64,000 bases of DNA from Luteimonas sp. BLCC-B24 (GCF_028550595.1 NZ_JAQQGN010000002.1:434001-498000), one strand, 5' to 3'. Shown: positions 10,175 to 20,528, counted from the stretch's first letter. Numbers and translations: made by a program. Notes: a model not told the origin generated them from the sequence alone.

Positions 10175-10699
10175 ATTAGCACCCTGGACAAACAGAACCG
10201 CCGCAACAGTGATATCCGCGTTCCGCGGGTTCGCGTCATCGGCTCCGACGGCGAGATGATCGGCGTGCTGTCGCGCGACGACGCGCTGCGCGCCGCCGAG
10301 GAGGAAGGTCTCGACCTGGTCGAGATCCAGCCGAACGCGGATCCGCCGGTCTGCAAGATCATGGACTTCGGCAAGTTCAAGTTCGAGATGCAGAAGAAGG
10401 CCAACGAGGCCAAAAAGAAGACCAAGCAGCAGGAGATCAAGGAACTCAAGTTCCGGCCGGTCACCGACGAGGGCGACTACCAGATCAAGCTGCGCAAGAT
10501 GCGCGGGTTCCTCGAGGACGGCGACAAGATCAAGGTCAACATCCGCTTCCGTGGCCGCGAGATGAGCCACCAGGAGCTGGGCCGCGAGATGGCCGCCCGC
10601 ATCGAGGCCGATCTCGGCGAGGACATCGTCATCGAATCCCGTCCGCGCCTCGAAGGCCGGCAGATGGTGATGATGATCGCGCCGAAGAAGAAGACCTGA
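10175..10699 (+). CDS. infC: translation initiation factor IF-3, ATT start codon
   Basis: 174 residues beginning (M)[20 protein letters not shown]. Both IF-3 domains are complete with the lysine-rich linker ([17 protein letters not shown]). The conserved N-terminus starts exactly at ATT 10175, with GGAG at 10162-10165 nine nt upstream and no in-frame ATG, GTG or TTG at the right place. A rare AUU start is established for enteric infC, where IF-3 discriminates against its own start codon and so autoregulates; the same logic should apply here. The frame stays open upstream only as a shadow of the thrS end. Confidence 0.95.
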   Translation: MSTLDKQNRRNSDIRVPRVRVIGSDGEMIGVLSRDDALRAAEEEGLDLVEIQPNADPPVCKIMDFGKFKFEMQKKANEAKKKTKQQEIKELKFRPVTDEGDYQIKLRKMRGFLEDGDKIKVNIRFRGREMSHQELGREMAARIEADLGEDIVIESRPRLEGRQMVMMIAPKKKT

Positions 10700-10731
10700 T
10701 CCCGCGGCCTTCGGGCCGGGATCGACGGAAG

Positions 10732-10757
10732 AGGCGCGGCGCGAGCTGCGCCTTTTT
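10732..10757 (+). terminator. intrinsic terminator downstream of infC
   Basis: AGGCGC (10732-10737) pairs with GCGCCT (10748-10753), with inner GC pairs closing a GCGA loop and a T-run at 10753-10757. It lies between infC and the separate rpmI promoter and would reduce read-through into rpmI-rplT. Confidence 0.65.
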
Positions 10758-10885
10758 CGTGGCCGACGCGCCTGCTGCGCCTGAACCGTGCGGTCGCGCC
10801 AGGCCGGACGGCCGGGCCGTTCGCCGCCCTGCCGGCCGGCGTGCAGGCCCCCGGACCCCGCAGGCGGGGGCGCCAAACCGATGAT

Positions 10886-10914
10886 TTGCAAGCCGAAGCC
10901 GCCCCCGGCATAAT
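10886..10914 (+). promoter_or_regulatory. sigma-70-type promoter for rpmI-rplT-pheST
   Basis: TTGCAA (10886-10891) and CATAAT (10909-10914) are separated by exactly 17 bp, close to the sigma-70 consensus. The promoter lies between the infC terminator and rpmI and predicts a leader of roughly 150 nt. Confidence 0.7.
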
Positions 10915-10920
10915 GCGCGG

Positions 10921-11070
10921 CTCCCGGTTCGCCGGGTGGCATCACCTACATTCCAGGACCGGCTTGGATCCCTCCGGGATCAGAGGCTTGAACATTGGCA
11001 TGGGCAGGATGGAAAGCGTGGCGCAAGCCACCGCCCGGTCAGTACACGTATCCTCAAAAGGACTCTCGCA
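10921..11070 (+). promoter_or_regulatory. rpmI leader, possible L20 autoregulatory site
   Basis: About 150 nt of untranslated leader lie between the predicted promoter and rpmI. It contains a GNRA-loop hairpin, GTGGC-GCAA-GCCAC (11018-11031), and further paired segments. In E. coli and Bacillus, ribosomal protein L20 represses its own operon by binding a leader RNA that mimics its 23S rRNA site. Position and length fit such a role; the sequence alone does not prove it. Confidence 0.35.
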
Positions 11071-11268
11071 ATGCCCAAGATCAAGACGCACCGGGGCGCC
11101 GCCAAGCGGTTCCGGAAGACCGCGTCCGGCAAGTACAAGGCCGGCCACGCCAACCGCAGCCACATCCTCACCAAGAAGGCCACCAAGCGGAAGCGCAACC
11201 TTCGTCAGACGAACCACATCCCGGCGTGCGACTCCGGTCGTCTCGACCGCATGCTGCCGTATCTCTGA
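11071..11268 (+). CDS. rpmI: 50S ribosomal protein L35
   Basis: 65 residues, [17 protein letters not shown] with the basic [11 protein letters not shown] segment and the usual end DRMLPYL. It is a structural component of the large subunit. AAAAGGA precedes ATG 11071 at normal spacing. rplT follows after 13 nt, with AGGAGG in the gap. Confidence 0.98.
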   Translation: MPKIKTHRGAAKRFRKTASGKYKAGHANRSHILTKKATKRKRNLRQTNHIPACDSGRLDRMLPYL

Positions 11269-11281
11269 GGAGGACTGAACC

Positions 11282-11641
11282 ATGGCACGAGTCAAGCGTG
11301 GCGTTCAGGCGCGCCGCCGTCACAAGAAGGTTCTCGGCCGCGCGAAGGGCTATTACAACGCCCGTCGCAAGGTCTTCCGCGTCGCCAAGCAGGCCGTCAT
11401 CAAGGCCGAGCAGTACGCGTACATCGGTCGCAAGCGCAAGAAGCGCGATTACCGTTCGCTGTGGATCACGCGTATCAACGCGGCCGCACGTCTGAACGGC
11501 ATCAGCTACAGCCGCTTCATGAACGGTCTGCTGAAGGCCGGCATCACGCTGGACCGCAAGGTCCTGGCCGACATCGCCGTGCACGATGCTGCCGCCTTTA
11601 CCGCGCTCGCCGACAAGGCGAAGGACGCGCTGGCAGCCTGA
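11282..11641 (+). CDS. rplT: 50S ribosomal protein L20
   Basis: 119 residues, starting [20 protein letters not shown] with the basic N-terminal arm, and standard length. It is an early assembly protein of the large subunit and, in species studied, a translational repressor of its own operon. It is immediately downstream of rpmI and upstream of a terminator-like hairpin and pheS. Confidence 0.98.
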   Translation: MARVKRGVQARRRHKKVLGRAKGYYNARRKVFRVAKQAVIKAEQYAYIGRKRKKRDYRSLWITRINAAARLNGISYSRFMNGLLKAGITLDRKVLADIAVHDAAAFTALADKAKDALAA

Positions 11642-11700
11642 GGCTGCTGTCTCCACCGTAAAGCGGCACCGGCCGCCGGATGAACCCGGCGGTCGAACGT

Positions 11701-11730
11701 GGGGAAGGGCGCAAGTCCTTCCCCATTGTT
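11701..11730 (+). terminator. terminator-like hairpin between rplT and pheS
   Basis: GGGGAAGG (11701-11708) pairs with CCTTCCCC (11717-11724), followed by the T-rich ATTGTTGTTT. A second hairpin, CCGCCGG-ATGAAC-CCGGCGG, lies just before it (11673-11692). It could attenuate pheST, but I found no leader ORF with phenylalanine codons. Confidence 0.6.
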
Positions 11731-11799
11731 GTTTGTGGGACCGGGCCGTCCGCGCACGCGAGTGCCGCCGCGGCCGCGCTTCCTCGACCTCCTCAGTGA

Positions 11800-12825
<1,026 letters not shown>

Positions 12826-12830
12826 GGGCG

Positions 12831-12940
12831 GTGATTGGTGATTCGTGATTGGTGATTCGAAACAGAGGATCACGCACACGGTCACCGATCGCGGGAGCGC
12901 CGCTCCGTCGAATCACCAATCACGAATTACGAATCACGGA
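12831..12940. repeat. inverted heptamer array between pheS and pheT
   Basis: The left arm (12831-12860) is a run of GTGATTG/GTGATTC heptamers. The right arm (12909-12940) is its reverse complement with a perfect core of about 20 bp, around a 48-nt loop. The element starts within 6 nt of the pheS stop and ends 8 nt before the pheT start codon. It is the same family as the elements before thrS and tgt. Confidence 0.8.
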
Positions 12941-12948
12941 ATTTCAGC

Positions 12949-15324
12949 ATGAAATTCAGCGAAAACTGGCTGCGCCAGCACGTCGAGACCGACGCCACCC
13001 GCGAGCAGCTGGCGGCGACGCTGACGGCGATCGGTCTGGAGGTCGAAGAGATCACGCCGCTGGGCGAGCGGCTGGACGGCGTCGTCGTCGCGCGCATCGT
13101 CTCGGCCGAGAAACACCCCGAAGCCGATCGGCTGCAGGTGTGTCAGGTCGACGCGGGCGGGCAAACGCTGCAGATCGTCTGCGGTGCACCCAACGCGCGT
13201 CCGGGGCTGGTCGCGCCGCTGGCGACGATCGGCACGACGGTGGGCGAGCTGACGATCAGGGCCGCGAAACTGCGCGGCGTCGACTCCAACGGCATGCTGT
13301 GTTCGGCCAAGGAACTCGGCATCGACGCGGATGCATCCGGGCTGCTGGAACTGCCCGACGATGCGCCGGTCGGCGCGCCGCTGGCGGACTATCTCGGCCT
13401 GCCCGACGCCGCGTTCGAGCTGAAGCTCACGCCGAACCGTGCCGACTGTTTCGGCGTGCGCGGAATCGCGTTCGATGTCGCCGCCGCATTCGGCAGCCAG
13501 GTGGTGCCGCTCGACGCGGCCCCGGTGGCCGCGCAGTCCGATGCGCAGCTGGCGGTGACGCTCGACGCCGGCGCGGATGCGCCGCGTTACCTCGGCCGCG
13601 TGATCGACGGGGTCGACGCGACGCGTCCGACGCCGGTATGGATGGCCGAGCGCTTGCGGCGCAGCGGCATCCGCCCGGTCAGCTTTCTCGTCGACGTCAC
13701 CCAGTACGTGATGCTGGAACTCGGCCAGCCGATGCACGCCTTCGACCGCGATCTGCTCACTGGTCCGGTCGGCGTGCGCCGCGCGCGCGCGGGCGAAACC
13801 CTGACCCTGCTCGACGGCCGCGACGTGACCCTGGACGAGCAGTTCCTCGCGATCACCGACGCCGACCGCGTCGTCGCACTGGCGGGCGTGATGGGCGGTT
13901 TCGACACGCGCGTGACAGACGCCACCCGCACCGTGTTTCTCGAATCCGCACATTTCGCGCCGGACGCGATCATCGGCCGCAGCCGCCGTCTCGGCCTGCA
14001 CACCGATGCCGCGCACCGTTTCGAGCGCGGCGTGGATCCCGAGCTGCCGCGCACGGCGATCGAGTACGCCACGCGGCTGATACTCGACGTTGCCGGCGGC
14101 GTACCCGGCCCGGTCATCGCCGCGGAACTGGATGCGCATCTGGCACGGCCGCGCGTGATCGCGCTGCGCCGTGCGCGTCTGGCGCGCGTGCTCGGCCTGG
14201 CCGTCGACGATGCCGAGGTCGAGCGCATCCTGCGCGCGCTGGGGCTGGGCGTCGAGGGCGATGCCGAGGGCTGGCAGGTCACGGCACCCACCCGGCGCTT
14301 CGACCTGGCGATCGAGGAGGACCTGATCGAGGAGATCGTGCGCATCCACGGCTACGACCGCGTGCCGACCACCTTGCCCGGCGGCGCGACGCGTATCGCC
14401 GCGCCCAGCGAGACCCGGGTTGCCGAGGCCGAGCTGCGCCGGCAGATGGTCGCCCGCGACTGCCTGGAGACCGTCAACTTCGCGTTCGTCGACGCGCGCC
14501 TGCTCGCGGCGTGGAACGCCGATGCCGACAGCGTGCCGCTGGCCAACCCGCTGAGCGGCGAGCTCGGTGTCATGCGCACCGCGTTGCTGCCCGGTCTGGT
14601 CGCCACGCTGGGCCGCAACCTCGCGCGCCAGCAATCGCGCGTGCGTCTGTTCGAGCTGGGCAAGGTGTTCAATAGGGCGCCCGAGGGCGACCGCGCGCCG
14701 ATCGAAACCCTGCGCGTGGCGGCTGCGATCGTCGGCGACGCCGCCGCCGAGCAGTGGGGCGAGGCCGCGCGCCCGGCCGACTACTTCGATCTCAAGGGGG
14801 ATCTCGAAGCGCTGGCCGCCGTCGCCGGCGCGCGTCTTGCGTTCACGCGCTCGAGCGCGCCGCACGGGCATCCCGGGCGTTCGGCCGACGTGCTGCGCGA
14901 CGGTGTGCGCGTGGGCTGGATCGGCGAGCTGCATCCGCGCCTGTTGCGTGCACTGGACATCGAGCAGCCGGTGGTCGCGTTCGAACTCGACGCCGAGGCG
15001 CTGCAGGCACGCCCCCTGCCGCGGCTTTCGCCCCTGTCGAAGTTCCCGTCGGTCCGTCGTGACCTCGCGATCGTCGCGCCCGAGGCCGTGGACTGGGCGG
15101 CGCTCGAGGCCACCGTGCGCGCGGCAGCCGGTCCGCTGTTGACCGGAATCCGGCTGTTCGACCGTTATGCCGGCAAGGGGGTCGAATCCGGTTTCAGGAG
15201 CCTCGCCATGGGCTTGATTCTGCAGGAAAATTCCCGCACTCTGACCGACCGCGACGTGGATGCCGTCGTGGCGGATGTGGTCGCCGCGCTGGGTCGCGAA
15301 CACGGCGCGGCGCTGCGGAGTTGA
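12949..15324 (+). CDS. pheT: phenylalanyl-tRNA synthetase beta subunit
   Basis: 791 residues, full length. The domain order is as expected: N-terminal tRNA-binding fold (residues about 40-150, with VVVARIVSAEKHPEADRLQV), B3/B4 editing domain, B5 domain, catalytic-like core, and C-terminal anticodon-binding FDX-ACB domain (SKFPSVRRDLAIV). It edits Tyr-tRNA-Phe and binds tRNA. The start is preceded by CACGGAATTTCAGC, a poor ribosome-binding site, directly after the heptamer array. ihfA begins 21 bp downstream. Confidence 0.97.
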   Translation: MKFSENWLRQHVETDATREQLAATLTAIGLEVEEITPLGERLDGVVVARIVSAEKHPEADRLQVCQVDAGGQTLQIVCGAPNARPGLVAPLATIGTTVGELTIRAAKLRGVDSNGMLCSAKELGIDADASGLLELPDDAPVGAPLADYLGLPDAAFELKLTPNRADCFGVRGIAFDVAAAFGSQVVPLDAAPVAAQSDAQLAVTLDAGADAPRYLGRVIDGVDATRPTPVWMAERLRRSGIRPVSFLVDVTQYVMLELGQPMHAFDRDLLTGPVGVRRARAGETLTLLDGRDVTLDEQFLAITDADRVVALAGVMGGFDTRVTDATRTVFLESAHFAPDAIIGRSRRLGLHTDAAHRFERGVDPELPRTAIEYATRLILDVAGGVPGPVIAAELDAHLARPRVIALRRARLARVLGLAVDDAEVERILRALGLGVEGDAEGWQVTAPTRRFDLAIEEDLIEEIVRIHGYDRVPTTLPGGATRIAAPSETRVAEAELRRQMVARDCLETVNFAFVDARLLAAWNADADSVPLANPLSGELGVMRTALLPGLVATLGRNLARQQSRVRLFELGKVFNRAPEGDRAPIETLRVAAAIVGDAAAEQWGEAARPADYFDLKGDLEALAAVAGARLAFTRSSAPHGHPGRSADVLRDGVRVGWIGELHPRLLRALDIEQPVVAFELDAEALQARPLPRLSPLSKFPSVRRDLAIVAPEAVDWAALEATVRAAAGPLLTGIRLFDRYAGKGVESGFRSLAMGLILQENSRTLTDRDVDAVVADVVAALGREHGAALRS

Positions 15325-15345
15325 GGTCTCACAGGGGATAGCGGC

Positions 15346-15657
15346 GTGGCGTTGACGAAGGCGGACATGGCCGAAAAGCTCTACGAGGAAGTCGGGCTGA
15401 ACAAGCGCGAGGCGAAGGAGTTCGTCGACGCCTTCTTCGACGTGCTGCGCGAGGCGCTGCAGCAGGGCCGCCAGGTCAAGCTGTCGGGCTTCGGCAATTT
15501 CGACCTGCGCCGCAAGAACGAGCGCCCGGGCCGCAACCCCAAGACCGGCGAGGAGATCCCGATCTCCGCGCGCACGGTGGTGACCTTCCGCCCGGGCCAG
15601 AAGCTCAAGGAGCGCGTCGAGGCCTACACCGGCACGGTGGGAACGGCCCATGCTTGA
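15346..15657 (+). CDS. ihfA: integration host factor alpha subunit, GTG start
   Basis: 103 residues, [20 protein letters not shown], with the HU/IHF DNA-binding arm ([20 protein letters not shown]). Together with IhfB it bends DNA at specific sites. The GTG start at 15346 has AGGGGA upstream. The location behind pheT is conserved in gammaproteobacteria. The last 8 nt overlap the next gene. Confidence 0.96.
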   Translation: MALTKADMAEKLYEEVGLNKREAKEFVDAFFDVLREALQQGRQVKLSGFGNFDLRRKNERPGRNPKTGEEIPISARTVVTFRPGQKLKERVEAYTGTVGTAHA

Positions 15658-16006
15658 TCCGGGCAGCAATCGCGAACTTCCGCCGATTCCGGCCAAACGC
15701 TACTTCACCATCGGCGAGGTCAGTGAGCTGTGCGACGTCAAGCCGCACGTGCTGCGCTACTGGGAAACCGAGTTTCCCAGCCTCGAGCCGGTGAAGCGTC
15801 GCGGCAACCGCCGTTACTACCAGCGTCACGACGTGCTGATGGTCCGCCAGATCCGCGGGCTGCTCTACGAGCAGGGCTACACGATCGGCGGCGCGCGTCT
15901 GCGCCTGGAGGGCGAGGGCGCCAAGCAGGAGTCGGCATTGAGCAACCAGATCGTGCGCCAGGTGCGCATGGAACTCGAGGACGTGCTGCAGCTGCTGAAG
16001 CGCTGA
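15650..16006 (+). CDS. MerR-family transcriptional regulator
   Basis: 118 residues. The winged helix-turn-helix [28 protein letters not shown] is followed by [20 protein letters not shown] and a C-terminal helix that would form the dimer coiled coil. There is no effector-binding domain, and no cysteine pattern of metal sensors. It belongs to the small MerR-like proteins regularly encoded after ihfA in gammaproteobacteria, whose targets are mostly unknown. Its start lies inside ihfA, so translation is probably coupled. Confidence 0.92.
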   Translation: MLDPGSNRELPPIPAKRYFTIGEVSELCDVKPHVLRYWETEFPSLEPVKRRGNRRYYQRHDVLMVRQIRGLLYEQGYTIGGARLRLEGEGAKQESALSNQIVRQVRMELEDVLQLLKR

Positions 16007-16056
16007 GCACGCAGGCATGGGCGAAACGCCCGCATGCCGGTATAATTTCCGGATTC

Positions 16057-16133
16057 CGGGGTATAGCGCAGCCTGGTAGCGCACTTGTCTGGGGGACAAG
16101 TGGTCGTCGGTTCAAATCCGGCTACCCCGACCA
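16057..16133 (+). tRNA. tRNA-Pro (GGG)
   Basis: 77 nt including encoded CCA. The acceptor stem CGGGGTA/TACCCCG is perfect, the D arm is GCGC-AGCCTGGTA-GCGC, the anticodon stem is CTTGT/ACAAG around loop CTGGGGG (anticodon GGG), and the T arm contains GGTTCAAATCC. A consensus -10 TATAAT lies at 16041-16046, 10 nt upstream. An inverted repeat (GGCATG-GGCG-AAA-CGCC-C-GCATGCC, 16014-16038) sits between the MerR stop and this promoter. Confidence 0.97.
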
Positions 16134-16138
16134 TACTT

Positions 16139-16165
16139 CGAAGGCCCGCCATGTGCGGGCCTTCG
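16139..16165 (+). terminator. hairpin downstream of tRNA-Pro
   Basis: CGAAGGCCCGC pairs with GCGGGCCTTCG (11 bp, loop CATGT). The following TCGTTGT is only weakly T-rich, so termination efficiency is uncertain. Confidence 0.6.
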
Positions 16166-16307
16166 TCGTTGTGCGACGTCGTGTCCGAGGCCGGTCATCC
16201 GGGAAGCGCAGTGACGGTGGCCCCCGCGCCGCCCGCATGACGAAGCGCCCTTGCGCGGGCTCGAACGCCATCGTATTAGTCGCGCTCCAACCCGGAGGCG
16301 CGTACAG

Positions 16308-17414
16308 ATGATGCGGATGACACGGAAGGCCTGGCATGTCGCGGTTCTCCTTTGCATGGCGACCGCGGCATCGGCGCAGGCGCCGGTGGCGGACCAAGCC
16401 CCGGCCGGACCGCCGGGTGATGGCGGTGCCATCGTCGACATGAACGTGGTCGTGGTGTCCGGCTTCCAGCCCGGCCCCGGGCTGTGGCGCGTGCGTCGCG
16501 GGGAGAACACCCTTTACATCCTCGGCACGCAGTCGCCGCTGCCGAAGGCGATGACCTGGCGGTCGGACGAGGCGCGCGAGGTGCTGGCCGAAGCCGGGGC
16601 CGTCCTCGGACCGCCGGGCGTCGTGGTCGGCCGGGATATCGGTGTATTCCGGGGGCTGACGATGCTGCCGGCGGCGATGCGCGCGGTGCGGAATCCCGAC
16701 GGCGCCACGCTCGACGAACTGCTGCCGGCGGATGTCTACCAGCGCTGGTCGGTGCTCAAGGCGCGCTACATCGGGCGCGACCGCGGCATCGAGCGCAAGC
16801 GCCCGGCGATCGCGGTGCACCAGCTCTATCGCGCCGCGCTCGATGCCAACGGCCTGCGCGAGGGCGGCGTGGTCGCGCCGGTGATCAACGAGGTGCTCAA
16901 AGCGCGCGGCATGGAGCTCACGTCGACGACGCTCGAGATCAAGCTCGACGATCCGCGCGCGGCCCTCGCCGATTTCCGCAAGGAAGGCATGAAGCCCGAG
17001 GACGTGGCCTGCGTGCGCGACACGCTCGACCTCATCGAACGCGGCCTGCCCCAGGTGGCTGCACGCGCGAACGCCTGGGCGGTCGGCGATCTCGACGTGC
17101 TACGGGCGACGGCCGGCTACGGCAGTCAGGTGCAGGCCTGCCTGTCGTCCTTCCTGCAGACCGAAACCGCCCGAAAACGCGGACTCGACGGACTCGAAGC
17201 GCAGGTGCGTGCGCACTGGGTGGCGGCGGCGGATGCCGCGCTCGCCACGCACCGCGTCTCGTTCGCGACCCTCTCGGTCAACGACCTGCTCGGCGCGTCG
17301 GGCTTTCTGGCGGCGCTGCGCCCGCGGGTGGACGCAGTACTGGCACCGGATGAGGCCGATGCCGTCGAAGACGACAGCGAGAGCGAGGGGACGCCCGGCG
17401 CCGCGGCGCCTTGA
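16308..17414 (+). CDS. TraB/GumN-family protein, exported
   Basis: 368 residues with a signal peptide (AVLLCMATAASAQA). The family pattern is visible: LWRVRRGENTLYILGTQSPLPK near residue 65 and a C-terminal half rich in helices. The family is named after the Enterococcus pheromone-shutdown protein TraB and Xanthomonas GumN, and its biochemistry is unresolved (a metalloprotease-like fold has been suggested). The canonical GTxH motif reads GTQS here, so the usual histidine is absent. Start ATG 16308 has GGAGG nine nt upstream; the next codons ATG CGG ATG offer alternatives. It is convergent with dxs. Confidence 0.82.
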   Translation: MMRMTRKAWHVAVLLCMATAASAQAPVADQAPAGPPGDGGAIVDMNVVVVSGFQPGPGLWRVRRGENTLYILGTQSPLPKAMTWRSDEAREVLAEAGAVLGPPGVVVGRDIGVFRGLTMLPAAMRAVRNPDGATLDELLPADVYQRWSVLKARYIGRDRGIERKRPAIAVHQLYRAALDANGLREGGVVAPVINEVLKARGMELTSTTLEIKLDDPRAALADFRKEGMKPEDVACVRDTLDLIERGLPQVAARANAWAVGDLDVLRATAGYGSQVQACLSSFLQTETARKRGLDGLEAQVRAHWVAAADAALATHRVSFATLSVNDLLGASGFLAALRPRVDAVLAPDEADAVEDDSESEGTPGAAAP

Positions 17415-17429
17415 TCCGGCCCGGCCCGG

Positions 17430-19346
17430 TCAGCCGGCCGCGGCCTGGTCGCCGAGGGCCGGGCGCGCCGACAGATCCGGCCAGCGTGCGAGCACCGCGC
17501 GTCGAATGCCGGCCGGATCCAGCCCGGCTTCGGCGAGCAGATCCTCGCGGCTGGCGTGATGCTGGAACGCGTCGGGCAGGCCGAGATGCAGCACCGGCAT
17601 CACGAGGCCTTCGGCATTCAACAGCTCGGCGACGCCCGAGCCGGCGCCCCCGGCCACGACGTTGTCTTCCAGCGTCACGAAGGCGTCGTGGTCCCGGGCC
17701 AATTCGAGCAGCAGCGCGCGGTCGAGCGGGCGGATGAAGCGCATGTTGACCACGGTGAGATCGAGTTCGGCGCCCACCTGCTCGGCCGCCGGCACGATCG
17801 CGCCGAAGGCGAGCAGGGCCACGCGACGGCCACGGCGGCGCAGATCCGCCTTGCCGATCGGCAGCGTCTCCAGCCGGCTCTGCAGCGCGACACCCGGACC
17901 CGTGCCGCGCGGATAGCGCACTGCAGCCGGCCCCTCGTGACGGAACCCGGTCGTGAGCATCATCCGGCATTCGGCTTCGTCGGCCGGCGCCATGACGACC
18001 ATGTTCGGCACGCAGCGCAGGAAGCTCAGATCCAGATTGCCGGCGTGGGTGGCGCCGTCGGGACCGACGACGCCGCCGCGGTCGATCGCGAACAGCACGT
18101 CGAGCTTCTGCAAGGCGACGTCGTGGACCAGCTGGTCGTAGGCGCGCTGGAGGAATGTGGAATAGATCGCCACCACCGGTTTGGCGCCCTCGCAGGCCAT
18201 GCCGGCCGCCAGGGTGACCGCATGCTGTTCGGCGATCGCGGTGTCGAAATACCGCTGCGGGTATTCCTTCGAAAAGCGGACCAGGCCCGAGCCCTCGCGC
18301 ATCGCCGGCGTGATGCCGAGCAGGCGGTCGTCGGCCGCGGCCATGTCGCACAGCCATTCGCCGAACACATCGGTGTAGGTGGGCTTCTTGACCCCGCCGG
18401 CCTTGGCCACGACGCCCAGGCTGGGATCGAACGGCGAGACCGCGTGATAGCCGATCTGGTCACCTTCGGCGAGCTCGTAGCCCTTGCCCTTGGTGGTGAT
18501 CACGTGCAGCAGCTGCGGCCCCTTGAGGCCCTTGAGCGTCTTCAGCGTCTCGACGAGCGCCTTGACGTCGTGACCGTCGATCGGGCCCGTGTAGTGGAAG
18601 CCCATCTCCTCGAACAACGTGGAGGGCACGAACATGCCCTTCCAGTGCTCCTCCCAGCGGCGCACGAACTTCGCGGTCGGGGTGTTCTTGTCGCCGAGCA
18701 GCTTCTTGCCGCTCTCGCGCAGCGCGTTGAGCGTGCGGTTGCCGGTGGCGCGGCCGAGCATCTTGGTCAGGCCGCCGACGGCTTCGCTGATCGACATGCG
18801 GTTGTCGTTGAGGATCACCAGCACGTCGGGTTCGGGCTCCATGCCGCCGGCGTGGTTCAGGGCCTCGTAGGCCATGCCGGCGGTCATCGCGCCGTCGCCG
18901 ATCACGGCGATCACCCGGCGGCTGTTGCCGGCGTGTGCGTTCGCCACCGCCATGCCGAGTGCGGCCGAGATCGACGTCGACGAGTGCCCGACGCCGAAAG
19001 TGTCGTATTCGGATTCCTCACGCTTGGGAAACGGCGCGACGCCGTCCTTCTGCTTGACCGTGTGGATCTGGTCGCGCCGGCCGGTGAGGATCTTGTGCGG
19101 ATAGGTCTGATGGCCGACGTCCCAGACGATCCGGTCATCCGGCGTTTCGTACAGGTAATGAAGCACGGTCGTCAGTTCGATCACGCCGAGGCCGGCGCCG
19201 AAATGGCCACCGCTCTTGCCGACGGACTCAATGAGATAGGCGCGCAGCTCGTCGACGATCGCGGGGAGTTCGGATTCTTCGAACTGGCGCAGGTCGGACG
19301 GCGCGTCGATGCGCGAAAGGCGCGGATAGCGCGTGGAATCGATCAT
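17430..19346 (-). CDS. dxs: 1-deoxy-D-xylulose-5-phosphate synthase
   Basis: 638 residues, full length. Thiamine-diphosphate binding is seen in [18 protein letters not shown] to [11 protein letters not shown]. The substrate-site motif [14 protein letters not shown] and the catalytic glutamate region [15 protein letters not shown] are intact, and a transketolase C-terminal domain closes the protein. It condenses pyruvate and glyceraldehyde-3-phosphate, the first step of the MEP isoprenoid pathway. An unknown gene ends 60 bp upstream on the same strand, so they may share a transcript. Confidence 0.97.
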   Translation of the reverse strand: MIDSTRYPRLSRIDAPSDLRQFEESELPAIVDELRAYLIESVGKSGGHFGAGLGVIELTTVLHYLYETPDDRIVWDVGHQTYPHKILTGRRDQIHTVKQKDGVAPFPKREESEYDTFGVGHSSTSISAALGMAVANAHAGNSRRVIAVIGDGAMTAGMAYEALNHAGGMEPEPDVLVILNDNRMSISEAVGGLTKMLGRATGNRTLNALRESGKKLLGDKNTPTAKFVRRWEEHWKGMFVPSTLFEEMGFHYTGPIDGHDVKALVETLKTLKGLKGPQLLHVITTKGKGYELAEGDQIGYHAVSPFDPSLGVVAKAGGVKKPTYTDVFGEWLCDMAAADDRLLGITPAMREGSGLVRFSKEYPQRYFDTAIAEQHAVTLAAGMACEGAKPVVAIYSTFLQRAYDQLVHDVALQKLDVLFAIDRGGVVGPDGATHAGNLDLSFLRCVPNMVVMAPADEAECRMMLTTGFRHEGPAAVRYPRGTGPGVALQSRLETLPIGKADLRRRGRRVALLAFGAIVPAAEQVGAELDLTVVNMRFIRPLDRALLLELARDHDAFVTLEDNVVAGGAGSGVAELLNAEGLVMPVLHLGLPDAFQHHASREDLLAEAGLDPAGIRRAVLARWPDLSARPALGDQAAAG

Positions 19347-19406
19347 CCCGCCATTGTACGGCCTGCCCTCATGCGGGCGTCATCGCGCCGTCATACGGAC
19401 GCTGTC

Positions 19407-20528
19407 TCAGCGCCCGCGAAGACGCGAAAAAAAGCCGCTCTTGCCCGAATCGGCCGGTTCCGGCGGCGTCTCGACGAAGGGTTCGGCATACCCGGTGGCG
19501 AGGTTCGCATTCACGAACCGGTGGATCTCCTCGGCCGGCAACCCGCTGGCACTCGCGATTTCCGACAGCGTGGCCGGGCCCTTCATCATCGCGGTCGCGA
19601 TACGGAAATGGCGCGGGTATTCGCGTTCGGTCTGTGGCCACTTGTTCAGTGTGTAGCGCGCATCGGGGTCGTAGCCCGGTGCCAGCCCGCCGTCACCGGC
19701 CAGCAGGGCGCCCAGCCAGTGCAGGCGCGACAGCGGCTGCGCCGGGCCCGTGGCCGGGGCGTCGAGCACCCAGGCGTCGTCGGCGACCGCTTCGAACGCG
19801 GCGCGGGGGACGGGCGCCTCGAAGTACTGGGTCAACGGTTTCAGGGTGGACGGGCCGTGATACTGGCGGGCGTCGAAATCGATGAGAAGCGTCGGCCCGG
19901 TGGCGTTCCGGTAGCGGAAGCGGCCACGCATCGCGGGATCGGCGATCCAGTCGACCATCGGGCGTTCGCCGTCCGGCGCAGCGGGCGCGGCACCGGCGCT
20001 GACCGGAGGGGCTGCGCCGACCGGCGACACGCTCGGGGCCTGCGTGGGCGTGGCGGTCGCGGTTGGCCGTGGCGCCTCGGCCGTGACGGCGACGGGGCTG
20101 TCGTCTTCCGACCGGGTGCCCGGAGCGGGCGCCGGCGCGGACGGTTCGGGAGCCGCAGTCACCGGCGGCACCTGCGCCGGAGGCGACGGCGCGGACGGCG
20201 ATGCACCGGCCAGCGTGATCCCGCTGCTCTCGGCGATCTCGCGCAACAGGCCGACGATGGCCTGCTCGTCGAACGGCCGACCGAGCCTGAAATGGGTTTG
20301 CACCCGCGGCGCCGAGGTCAGGCCGATGACCTGCTTGCCGGCCGCATGCAGGCGCAGCCAGCTCATCGGGCCATACATGCTGTCCATGTCGACGATGACG
20401 TGTTGCGATTCGGACTCGGCCACCAGTGCGCAGGCGCCGTCCAACTGGGCGTTCGCGCCCGCGAACGCGGCGCGGAGCGCGGTCTCGGTGGCGCTGTCCA
20501 TGCCGCTGAGGGCAATCGTCAATCGCAT
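19407..20528 (-). CDS. uncharacterised protein: receiver-like N-terminus, Pro/Ala linker, C-terminal globular domain
   Basis: I do not recognise this 373-residue protein. Residues 1-105 read like a degenerate alpha/beta receiver or signalling domain (MRLTIALSGMDSATETALRA, HVIVDMDSMYGPMSW, QVIGLTSAPRV), without a clear phosphoacceptor set. Residues about 110-190 are a Pro/Ala/Thr-rich linker. The C-terminal part (FRYRNATGPTLLIDFDARQYHGP to the end) finishes in a helix-turn-helix-like stretch, GPATLSEIASASGLPAEEIHRF. No signal peptide or membrane segment is present. It lies between an HNH nuclease gene and dxs on the same strand. Confidence 0.75.
   Translation of the reverse strand: MRLTIALSGMDSATETALRAAFAGANAQLDGACALVAESESQHVIVDMDSMYGPMSWLRLHAAGKQVIGLTSAPRVQTHFRLGRPFDEQAIVGLLREIAESSGITLAGASPSAPSPPAQVPPVTAAPEPSAPAPAPGTRSEDDSPVAVTAEAPRPTATATPTQAPSVSPVGAAPPVSAGAAPAAPDGERPMVDWIADPAMRGRFRYRNATGPTLLIDFDARQYHGPSTLKPLTQYFEAPVPRAAFEAVADDAWVLDAPATGPAQPLSRLHWLGALLAGDGGLAPGYDPDARYTLNKWPQTEREYPRHFRIATAMMKGPATLSEIASASGLPAEEIHRFVNANLATGYAEPFVETPPEPADSGKSGFFSRLRGR

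Noticed and set aside
12934..15696. Minus-strand open frame of about 920 codons opposite pheT and ihfA
   Set aside because: It is a shadow of two unambiguous genes, with no ribosome-binding site or conserved motif.
16057..16133. tRNA-Pro as an integration site for a genomic island
   Set aside because: No integrase gene and no repeated tRNA 3' end is seen downstream; the following genes are ordinary chromosomal ones.
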